Shown in pieces: positions 51,759-60,900 of a DNA stretch of 64,000 nucleotides. A model generated the notes under the pieces. That model saw nothing but the letters and a program-made list of their open reading frames with translations. It was not told where the DNA came from and did no database searches. Each line of letters starts with the position of its first letter. Within the stretch, counting starts at the first letter, position 1. Made by a program: the position numbers and the translations under genes. Origin of the DNA: a virus; IMG/VR virus record IMGVR_UViG_3300032116_000082, positions 30,272 to 94,271 of that record; one strand, written 5' to 3'.

Positions 51759-52166
51759 TTACAGAGCAAAAATCTTGTTGGGTCCGTTATCGAACCGCAC
51801 TTCAGCCGCACCGCCGTTCGCCAAAAACGGTAACCCGGCAACATCATCCAAATACGCGATCAATGGAGAGGTCGCTGGTGACCCGGTATCCAGATACAAC
51901 ACCAAGGCCTCGACGGTTGTACCGGCGGGAAGAACGGCAGGAAATATCACATCGTCGGCGTCAAAGACACCGTTGGTCACACTTTTATTGACCAAAACCT
52001 GCGGAGAACTTACAACGGCAGATTGAACCGCCGAGTAGTGTCCGTGTGTGGCGCTGTAGGTATATGCCGCAGAATCAACCAGAGCGATCTTGACCGCTCC
52101 GGTCAGCAAGTTGGCTCCTCCCTGCAGGAGAAGCTCCTTGAACTCCGGGTACAACGTATTGGCCAT
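51759..52166 (-). CDS. Small baseplate/tail protein of a common phage family (135 aa)
   Basis: The pattern MANTLYPEFKELLLQGGANL, then VKIALVDSAAYTY, VFDADDVIFPAVLPAGTTVE, LVLYLDTGSPATSPLIAYLD and NGGAAEVRFDNGPNKIFAL is seen in short structural proteins of many tailed phages, usually near tail-fibre genes. Start at 52166, three bases from the previous stop, with GGTGGGG upstream. It is likely a virion protein; the precise role is not known to me. Confidence 0.7.
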   Translation of the reverse strand: MANTLYPEFKELLLQGGANLLTGAVKIALVDSAAYTYSATHGHYSAVQSAVVSSPQVLVNKSVTNGVFDADDVIFPAVLPAGTTVEALVLYLDTGSPATSPLIAYLDDVAGLPFLANGGAAEVRFDNGPNKIFAL

Positions 52167-52168
52167 GG

Positions 52169-52756
52169 TCAGTACCCCACCATCAGCGCAACAACATCAT
52201 AGGTGTTGCTGGCCGAGCGATATAGAATTCCAATGCGGTCCAGCTTGTCAGGGGCAGTACTAAGCTGAATCGACGGAATGATGAGGGAATACCGCAGGTT
52301 TGCTGGCCAAGTCACGGCGTGCCCTCCCGTGGATCCCTGGGTCAACTCAAGAATCAGCCGCTGGTCATTTGTTGCCCCAGTAAAAGCGAACGTCGTAGGA
52401 CCCTGAAGAGTGACCCGTACGACGTCGACCGTTGCCCAATCCACCGTCATGGTACTCGTCCACGGCAAGACGCTGCTCCGTAGCGGGCCCAGGCCGCCAG
52501 GAGGGCCCGGTACACCCACAGTCACCACCTGGACAATCGGCTCCTCTACCAGGACCGTCTGCCGTACCGTCTGACCATCGTCAATTAGGAGCCGCTCGAG
52601 ATCGTCCCCGGTCGTTACAAGGATCCCGTCAGCACCCTGTTCCGAGATTGTCAGCTGCTGGAGTTCCGGACTGGTCAGAGCCAAGTTCGCGGCAAGCTCC
52701 GGCGTCGCGTCAATGACGACCGTCTGCGTAGTCACCGCAGTATTGACCTTAGTCAC
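52169..52756 (-). CDS. Tail fibre-type protein with GPPG collagen-like turn (195 aa)
   Basis: GTG at 52756 overlaps the previous stop (GTGA), with GGAGG upstream. The N-terminal 85 residues are helix and strand rich in Thr, Val and Gln. They lead to GVPGPPGGLGPLRS, a very short collagen-like Gly-Pro-Pro turn. The C-terminal 90 residues (FTGATNDQRLILELTQGSTG, TWPANLRYSLIIPS) fit a fibre-head domain seen in many phages. Probably a trimeric fibre. Confidence 0.65.
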   Translation of the reverse strand: MTKVNTAVTTQTVVIDATPELAANLALTSPELQQLTISEQGADGILVTTGDDLERLLIDDGQTVRQTVLVEEPIVQVVTVGVPGPPGGLGPLRSSVLPWTSTMTVDWATVDVVRVTLQGPTTFAFTGATNDQRLILELTQGSTGGHAVTWPANLRYSLIIPSIQLSTAPDKLDRIGILYRSASNTYDVVALMVGY

Positions 52757-53103
52757 CGAGTCACCTCCGGCTTCACGGTGAAGCTGCCCTCGATCAGACG
52801 GGTCACCACTCCACTACCAGAAACGAGCTCGAGATCATACACACACGGCTTGGTAGGCAGCGCCGCAGTCTGCTCGGCGGTCAGGGTCATCACAATTTTG
52901 CCCGTGGTTGGGTATAGAACAACCCGACCATTCGCCGTTGTCAGCTCAATGACCGTAGTTGCCGACTTGATCGTCTGACGGACGTGCATCCGCGCCGAGT
53001 ACCCGGTCAAATTCACGGGTTGCTCGGTCGCATCCGTCCAGGTCAGCTCCCGGATGAACGTCGCGCCCTGCTCACACACGATATCGTAACGCCCAGCGGC
53101 CAT
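52753..53103 (-). CDS. Baseplate/fibre Ig-like protein (116 aa)
   Basis: ATG at 53103 with GGAGGG upstream. The layout CEQGATFIRELTWTDATEQP, NLTGYSARMHVRQTIKSAT and VMTLTAEQTAALPTKPCVYD resembles the N-terminal domain of phage baseplate proteins (BppU-like). There is no enzyme motif. It is the first gene after a CGACTTATT motif and a long leader hairpin, so it may head a transcript for the small fibre genes downstream. Confidence 0.65.
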   Translation of the reverse strand: MAAGRYDIVCEQGATFIRELTWTDATEQPVNLTGYSARMHVRQTIKSATTVIELTTANGRVVLYPTTGKIVMTLTAEQTAALPTKPCVYDLELVSGSGVVTRLIEGSFTVKPEVTR

Positions 53104-53126
53104 GACGGACCCTCCAATTGCGGCAA

Positions 53127-53168
53127 TAGCCAGGCACTGGTGGCACTAGCCACGACAGGGCCTGGCTA
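53127..53168 (-). repeat. Long leader hairpin downstream of motif copy 4
   Basis: On the coding strand TAGCCAGGC pairs with GCCTGGCTA, with an inner helix GTGGC/GCCAC closing a TAGT loop. It starts one base after the CGACTTATT motif and ends 23 bases before the next start codon. No T-run follows it, so it is more a structured 5' leader than a terminator. Confidence 0.6.
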
Positions 53169-53169
53169 C

Positions 53170-53178
53170 AATAAGTCG
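53170..53178 (-). promoter_or_regulatory. Repeated intergenic motif CGACTTATT, copy 4
   Basis: Exact match, 66 bases before the ATG of the 116-aa gene, with a short flanking dyad (TACA/TGTA) and a long hairpin just downstream. Confidence 0.6.
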
Positions 53179-53212
53179 CTGTAACGCTGGGAAATACGAA
53201 GCCCGAATCAGA

Positions 53213-53497
53213 TCACGGCTGCGGTACCGGCGGAGGCCCTGACACCGCGAACTCATAGAAGAACTTGATGTCCGCCGCCGGTATGCCCGTCTTGATCGCC
53301 AAAGCCTGACGAAGATCCTCGTTCGTCCACGCGGGGTTATCGCTCAAGTCGACCTGTTCACTCACGATGATCGGGTTATCGACCAGATGCACCCCGAAAT
53401 ACGCCGTGGCGGGGGTTAGACACCGACACTCGATCATCCCGGTTTGATAGCTGATCGTGGCCGAAAATACCTGCAACGCAGGAAAGCTTCCTGGCAT
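53213..53497 (-). CDS. Small structural-block protein (94 aa)
   Basis: ATG at 53497 with AAGGAG six bases upstream. It contains two Cys close together (IECRCLTP), a middle HLVDNPIIVSEQVDLSDNPA and a Pro-rich end. No family recognised. It follows the glycine-rich fibre gene closely, so it could be its chaperone or adaptor; that is only context. Confidence 0.55.
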   Translation of the reverse strand: MPGSFPALQVFSATISYQTGMIECRCLTPATAYFGVHLVDNPIIVSEQVDLSDNPAWTNEDLRQALAIKTGIPAADIKFFYEFAVSGPPPVPQP

Positions 53498-53517
53498 ACC
53501 GACTCCTTTTCTATGGA

Positions 53518-54543
53518 CTAATACACTTCAATCTTAACCCGTCCCGCGCCTCCCTGCCCTCCATTCCAATATTGATCTCCATTCGTACCGGTACCACCCC
53601 CAGAACCACCAGCCCCAGGCGCACCACCCGTTCCAGCAACTGTGTAGTTACCTATCCCACCCGACGCACTGAATCCTTGAAAGACAGTGCGATCTGCGCC
53701 GTTGCCGCCCAAAAACTGAATTGACTTATAAGAGTAACTTGGATTGATGGTCACAGGTACCATACTACCCGCGCCTCCATTAGAGAAGCTTGTAGTACCA
53801 GGCCACAAACGAGGGCCTGAAATAGCCTTTCCGGTCGCGGTTGTACCTACACTAGGACGGGTTTCCGTATACTGACACCCTTCATATAACACTTCCGTAT
53901 TTGTATACCAACCCGAAGGCCAACCCCCCGACGCACTTATATATACTGAATAGTCATTGTATGCCTGTTGAAGCTCCTCGTTCCACAGCTCTTCTAAAAT
54001 GTAGACCTGCGATGTACCACCAATATATCCGTTTGGCGGTACAGAATTAACCGAACCGCCAGAGCCCCCAGCGCCAACAATAATCGTCAAGGGACCGGCG
54101 TTATGCAAACCGCTTGCCTGATAGTCGCCGACAGCCGCTACTCCCGCACCTGCACCGTACGCGGGCTGTATCCAGCCAACATTATAAAAATTTCCATCAC
54201 ACGACTCGTTGTAGTCGTAGTAATACGATCCTGCGCCACCACCGCCGCCACCAATAACAAATATACGTAGCAAAGTCGCTCCCGCTGGTACCGTATACGA
54301 ATATGTCCCTGGCGTACTCCACGTCTGCGTGGCCAGCAACGGAGGCGTTGCGGAGTGGTTGTACCCACGCCACTCGCTCATGGCGTGCGGCGCGGATACG
54401 TTCGGTCGAATCGTCGAGTTCGTATTAATGTTTGTGTAATTTCCAACACTAGCGCTCATGAGACTAATCGACGCCGAGGCCGAACGACCAAGCTCGGTGT
54501 TGATTTGGCTCATGGACAACGAACCAGACGACGGGAGTGCCAT
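53518..54543 (-). CDS. Glycine-rich tail fibre/adhesin (341 aa)
   Basis: The N-terminus SSGSLSMSQINTELGRSASA is a known leader of phage tail fibre proteins. From residue 70 a glycine-rich domain begins (TVPAGATLLRIFVIGGGGGG), with long runs of Gly, Ser, Tyr and Asn, and it ends AGRVKIEVY. Glycine-rich adhesins stack poly-Gly helices and carry variable loops that decide host range. Here the loops are Tyr/Trp/Asn-rich (SYYYDYNESC, NEELQQAYNDYSVY). Probably the tip adhesin. AAGGGC upstream of the start. Confidence 0.75.
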   Translation of the reverse strand: MALPSSGSLSMSQINTELGRSASASISLMSASVGNYTNINTNSTIRPNVSAPHAMSEWRGYNHSATPPLLATQTWSTPGTYSYTVPAGATLLRIFVIGGGGGGAGSYYYDYNESCDGNFYNVGWIQPAYGAGAGVAAVGDYQASGLHNAGPLTIIVGAGGSGGSVNSVPPNGYIGGTSQVYILEELWNEELQQAYNDYSVYISASGGWPSGWYTNTEVLYEGCQYTETRPSVGTTATGKAISGPRLWPGTTSFSNGGAGSMVPVTINPSYSYKSIQFLGGNGADRTVFQGFSASGGIGNYTVAGTGGAPGAGGSGGGTGTNGDQYWNGGQGGAGRVKIEVY

Positions 54544-54553
54544 AGGTCAGCCC

Positions 54554-54925
54554 TTAGTTGGTCGCAGGTGCCGGTTCAGGAGCCGTAGGCTCAGGAGCCA
54601 CGGGCTCAGGGGCCCACGGCAGCGGCTTTGGCGTCAGGGCGAGCTTCTCGAGCTCCTTCGCCACCACGTAGGCGACATGCGCCCGCACGTTGTCCAGCGA
54701 GGAATCCGCCTCAACCCATGACACAAGCTGCGCCTCCGTCAGATCCGCAAAGTCCGTGAAATCGTCCGGATCCGCCGCGTCGAACTTGACCGTAGCCGGA
54801 AGCTCAAACGTCGCAGTGCCGTCCACACCCTTCACGACGACATCGAGTTCCTTGACCACGTCCGCGAGATCGTCCTGGGTACCAACCCGAGCCCCGGTTA
54901 CCGTGTAGCTGAATGTAATCGCCAT
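54554..54925 (-). CDS. Fibre-associated small protein with Pro/Glu tail (123 aa)
   Basis: Start at 54925 (MAITFSYTVTGARVGTQDD) with GGGAGG four bases upstream; a longer frame to 55024 runs over the giant fibre gene and is rejected. The first 90 residues form a small alpha/beta domain (FTDFADLTEAQLVSWVEADS) like tail-accessory proteins found after fibre genes. The last 25 residues are Pro/Glu/Ala repeats (PEPVAPEPTAPEPAPATN). It lies 10 bases after the fibre stop. Possibly a fibre assembly factor. Confidence 0.65.
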   Translation of the reverse strand: MAITFSYTVTGARVGTQDDLADVVKELDVVVKGVDGTATFELPATVKFDAADPDDFTDFADLTEAQLVSWVEADSSLDNVRAHVAYVVAKELEKLALTPKPLPWAPEPVAPEPTAPEPAPATN

Positions 54926-54935
54926 ACGTCCTCCC

Positions 54936-57900
54936 CTACTGGTTGAGTAGCGCAGCAACCTGCGCCTTGAGTGTGTCAATCTGCTCTTGCTGTTCCTTGA
55001 TCGCCTCGATGAGCAGAGGCACAAGACGATCGTACTTCACGGTCAAGTAGTTCTCCCCAGACTTGCTGGAGATCTCGCCAGTCTCCGGATCCGTATGGAA
55101 GTCCACCGGGGCCAAGGTGACCGCTTCCGGCAACACCGCCTGGACCTCCTGCGCCGAGAGACCCACCTGCTGCTTGTCGTTCTGATACCCCAGCGACTTG
55201 GCCAGGGCGTTCTCCACGTACAGGAACCCGCTCAGCTGCTTGACCTTGGCAACCGGCGACGCGATCGCACCAACCCGCGTCTTGAGCCGCTCGTCCGAGT
55301 AGTACGCGGTGATGTCTCCAGTGGCTGCGATCTGGTTCGCAACGTAGAACGCCTTCGCGTTGTATACTCGAACCCAGGTGCCGTCCTCCATGTAGACACC
55401 ACCGCCCCACTGGTTACTATACCAACCCGTGTTGCCAGTTGATCGGAACCAATCGCTGGCGTTCCAGGACGCGGCATATACGTAATCGTTGGACGGGTTG
55501 AGGTAGACCTCTGCCGTGCCGTAGACCGAGTTGCCAGAGCCCCACAGCATCTGGTAGTTGGCGTTGGAGTTGTTGCTATAGTTGATGGTGACCTGGCTAG
55601 CCGTCGTAGCACTAGACGCCGTCGTAGCGCTAGTCGCCGTCGCGGCGTTACCGGTAATGTTGATGCCCCACGTACCAGAGGCTCCAGAGCCGGTCAGCGA
55701 CGGTGCGTAGCTGGTGTAATTGCTGGTCGTGATAGCGCCGATGGCCGATGCGACCGCTTGCGGCGTGTAACTCCGAATGTAGTAATCGCTGGAGTTGAAC
55801 CCTGCAAAGTACGCCAGCCCAGAAGCGTTTCGTTCCGCCCCACCACCACTGGTGTAGAAGTAATTGTTCGCGATATATCCATTACTGTCGCGCTGAACGA
55901 TCGTGTTCGCGCCACTCGACGCATTCTGCGTATACCCGTTCAGCGACCCAGCGGAACCTGTAACGTTAATACTCCACGTACCAGAGGCCCCAGATCCAGT
56001 CAGGCTCGGGCTGTACGAGGTGTAATTACCAGAGTGCAGAACTGTTCGCCACGCGGTAAATGTTGCCCCGGAAGTATGCCACCCGCGGAACCACAAATTG
56101 TCATTTTGGTAACCACCATAGATCTGCAAACCGGTATCGATACCGCGGGCAACGATCAACTGCCCATAACTACCGCCTGGCGAATTGGTCGGTGTAGCTT
56201 CGGCGTTGAAGAATCCAGTGGACAGGATAGAATTGAAATCCGTAGTAAACCGAGTGCCTTCTTGTGACGACGGCAGCGTCGGCTTGCTAGTCACATTGGA
56301 CCAGGCGACAGAGCCTGCACTGCCCGTCACATTGATCGACCAAGTCCCAGAGGCGCCGCTGCCAGTCAGCGATGGGCTGTAAGACGTGTAGTTTCCAGCG
56401 TGCAGGACCTGATTGCTGTCTTGCTTGAGTGCGCCAACTGACACGTTTACGTCGCTGCCAGTAAACACCAGCGTGGCGCTTCCGCCGCGAATGTTCAACG
56501 GCTGATAGGTGCTGGTGCTCCGGTTGTACGAGAGGACGTATCCCGAAGCACCGGAAAAGCCGACTTCTAGCGCCGAGCCCGTATTGCCCGCGCCGTCCGT
56601 GTACCAGCCGCTGAATCGCCCCTGCCCAGACGAGGCGATGTCGGCGCTGAAGGACCGCTGCGAGGTCGTGGCGGCATTCCCCGTGATATTGATGCCCCAC
56701 GTGCCAGACGCACCTGAGCCAGTCAGCGTCGGACTATATGACGTGTAGTTACCGGCGTGCAGAACTTGATTGCCGCTCTGCTGCAAGGCCACCTTGCTAT
56801 TGACGGCGCTGCTGCTCAACTCCAGCCAGTTGTTATTATAAGCGGGCCCTATCCAGAGAATAGACAGCGCGTCCGCACCACCGTTAGCTCCAAACCCACC
56901 GCGGTTCGTGCCTGACGAACCAAGGAAGTACAGACCAGTCGCCCAGCCGCCAGTGTCGCCCTTTATGGAGATCAGGCCGTTGGCCGTATCAACAACAATT
57001 GGTCGCGCACCTGTAAAGGTGTCTCCGGCCTTGTTTACCGGGGTATACCCAAGGGCGGTCGTCACCATGCCAGACGTGATGCCCGTGATATACCCGCTGG
57101 GATTCGTGCTGTTGTATGGGGTGTACCCGAGCGCAGTCGTGACCTGGCCAGAGGTAATGCTGGAGACAGTCGCAGCATTACCCGTAATGCTGATGCCCCA
57201 CGTCCCAGAAGCTCCGGAGCCGGTCAGACTTGGGCTGTAGGACGTATAGTTGCTGCTATCAAGTACAGTCCGCCACGCGGTCCACGAGCCAGTCCCGCCG
57301 ACATTACTAGGATTGCCGGACCGCGTGTAGAGCGTGCCTGTAGAGTAGCTGCCATAGATCTGGGTGATCGTATCCGAGCCGCCATAGATGACAAGCAGCT
57401 GCCCATAGTCCGACGGACGATTCGCTTCCGTGTTCTGAACGCGGTAGAACCCCGAGGTGGTCAGGGTGTTGAGATCAACACCACCAGTGGAGCCGCGAGC
57501 GATGTTCGACACCGTCCCCGCATTCCCCGTGATGTTGATGCCCCAGTTGCCAGATGCGCCGGAACCCGTCAGCGACGGTGCATAGCTATTGTAGTTCGAG
57601 CTATCCAGCTGCGTACGCCAGGCAGACCAGCTGGAATTGTACGCACGCGTGAACGTCTGGCCGGAAGACAGATGTGTCGCAAGCTGACCAACGACATTGC
57701 TCTCGTTACCGTACGTAACAATGGCATAATGCTCATTAGTCGGATTGTTTGCATTCGGATCAAACCGATACGCGCTGCTGACAAAGTTAGTATTGGGATT
57801 TGTCTGGCTGCTCGATGAGCGCAACATAAACCCAGTATATCCGGAAGTGATATATCCGCTGGGATTCGTGCTGTTATACGGCGTATACCCGAGGGCCGTC

Positions 57901-60900
57901 GTGACCTGGCTCGAGGTGATACTAGAGACCGTGGCCGCGTTGCCAGTGATACTGATACCCCAGGTCCCAGATGCTCCAGAGCCAGTCAGGGACGGAGCAT
58001 AAGAGGTGTAGTTCCCGGCATACAGGACCTGACTGCCTCCCTGCTGCAGCGCTCCTCTGACGATGTTGACATTGCCGCCGTGATCAATGCTGACCGCCGT
58101 CTTAGCACCCGTGGCGAACGAGTCGGTCGTTGCCAGGTACATCTTGGTGCCATAAGTGCCGGACGACTGGACGTAGATTCCCGCCTGCGCGTCTCCAGTG
58201 TTATTGAAGGTCCAGGTAATTGCCTGCACCTGGTCATTCGTGTTGTTGCCGTTGAACCGCAGGTTATAACTAGCCGTACCTGGGGTCGTCGTGTTCATCG
58301 TTGAGACGCCGTTCAACGAAAGAATACCGCTAAACGCACCGGTAGTGGCGTTGACCGTACCGCCCGACTGGTTAGTAGCCGTGGTCGCCGTTGATGCTGA
58401 CCCCGCGCTGCCGGTGATATTGATCCCCCACGTACCGGAAGCACCGGAACCAGTCAGCGACGGAGCATAGCTGTTGTAGTTGTTGGAATGGAGCACGCGA
58501 CTCCACGTCCCAATCGACCGCTCGCGAATGTAGAGGTTCGCGGAGCCTTCGGCGGCCCCCACCAGGTCAAACCCACGAGACGACGTATCACCAGCACCCA
58601 TGATGAACCGGTACGACATGACACTACTCATTCCGGTCGGCAGATTCGACGAACCTGACGGATTCGCGAAGATTACGTCATACAGCGCCGGATACGAGTT
58701 GAAGTCATGCGTAACATACGGCTTGCCATTCTGAGCAATCGTCGATGAGAGGGCGTAGCTGGTGTAGTTCCCTGCGTGAAGAACCGTATTTCCATCAACC
58801 GTCGTGCCCGTAGCGAACACGCCCACGCCAGCGACCGTAATGCCGCCGACCGTAGCGCCACTACGCTGAACATCAAACGCGTACAGCGCCGTACTCTTGT
58901 TCGTTGTATCAACGATAAAGTTGGAGCCATCAACATTCGCATTGTTATTCGAGACGAACACATGCGAGCTGACGAACTTGCCCGTTCGCTCCACCCGAAG
59001 CACCTCGGCACCACCAAGCAACCCTTGGAAGAGATAGTGCCCGGCACTCGTGTCTTGCTGGTTAATGCGAAGAATCGGCGTACCTTGAGTGCTAGCAGAC
59101 AGATACGCCCAGGCGGAGGTAGTGGCATTCGCCTGTACGGCATCGGTGATGCCAAACCCGCTCAGCGTCGTGGGCTTACTCGTAATGCCAGACCAGGCGA
59201 CGTTCGTCGCAGTCGCCGCATTGCCGGTGATGCTAATCCCCCACGTACCGGAGGCTCCGGAACCCGTCAGGCTCGGGCTGTACGACGTGTAGTTCCCGGC
59301 GTGAAGAACCTGATTGCCGCCCTGCTGCAGGGTTGTCAGAATGTTGACGGTGCCGGAGGTGTCAATTACCATGCGCTCGGTTGCGGATCCGTTAGTGTAG
59401 AAGCGCAACCCGAAACCAGTCTCCGCGATCAGCGACATATCGGAACTAGAGTCGCCTTCCCACGCGCCACTGAGCCCAACGAAACCAGCCGTGGTGCCAT
59501 TGTTTACAAACCCAACGACGGCTTTGCCGGTGTTCGTATTGTTGATGCGAATTGCCGCATCTGAGCCAACAATGTCAAGTTTGTAGTTTGCTGTCGGACT
59601 CGCCGTCCCCACGCCCACGCGGTTGTTCACCGCGTCCACGTACAGCGTGTTCGTGTCGACCGTCAGGTTCCCGCTGATGACGGCGCTATTAGTGCTAATG
59701 CCAGTTGTCGTGAACGTGGTTGCCGATCCAGCACCACCGCTCACCACTCGAATCCCAGTGCCGTCGATACCGAACCCGAAGTTCGTGTATCCAGCAAACG
59801 TGATGCTCGGGTCCGTCGCAGATCCAGCCGCTGCGGTGATATCGCCGCTCACCGTCAGGCTGCTCAACGTCCCGACGCTGGTGACGTTTGGCTGCGCGGC
59901 GGTCGAGAGCGTGCCCGCTAGTCCCGTCGCCGACAACACACCGGTTGACGGATTGAACGTCAGCTTCGTGGAGGCGACGTTAATCGACGTCGTGGTGCCG
60001 CTCGTGACGTCATCAAACAAGAGGTACCGCGTCGCGTTGGTCGTCGTGTCGTCGGACACCGCCACCGAGGCACCGGCCGAGCCAGTCGAAGCCGAGGTGA
60101 TACGACCCTTCGCATCCACGGTAAACGTGGCGTTACTATACGTTCCGGCAGTAACCCCGCTGTTCGACAACGTCGCAGTAATGGCCGTCGTCCCGCTGCC
60201 AGTCACATCGCCAGACAGCGTAATGGTCTGGTTCCCGCCAGGCGACCAGGAGAGCACACCGGAGCCGTTGGTCGTGAGCACCCGACCCGAAGCCCCATCC
60301 GCGGCAGGCCACGTATAGGCCACGCCGTTCAGCGTGGTGATACCTGTGACAGAAAGCGTCGAGAGGATGCCAACCGAGGTCAGGCTCGAGCTGACCACAT
60401 TGGAGGCGAGGGCCGTTCCGGAGAGCGTACTGGCAGGTGCAACCACCGCCTGAGTCGTCACCGCAGTGACCAAGCCCTTGGCATTGACCGTGACCACGGG
60501 AACCGTCGACGCCCCGCCGAACGACCCGACGTTGCTATTGACCGTCGCCAGCGTCAGTGCCAGGCTGGTGCTGCCGGACCCGGTCGCATCCCCCGTAACG
60601 CTGATCGTCTGGTTCCCGGTCAGATACGTCGCCGTATCCAGGGCCCAGGTGTCCGCCGCGGTCTTCTTGAGGAACCCAGACGTTCCCGCCAGGGCGGCAA
60701 TTGCCGCCAGATCCGCATCATAGGCCTGGACGTTCGTCCCAATGGCAAGGCCGAGGTTCGTGCGCGCGGCCGCCGCATTGGTCGCCCCAGTACCGCCGTT
60801 GGCAATCGCCACCGTGCCGGTCACATTGGCCGCGTTGCCGCTGATGTTGCCGGAGACCTTACTACCAGCAAGTGACGTGATCCAGCTCGGATCTGCGTAG

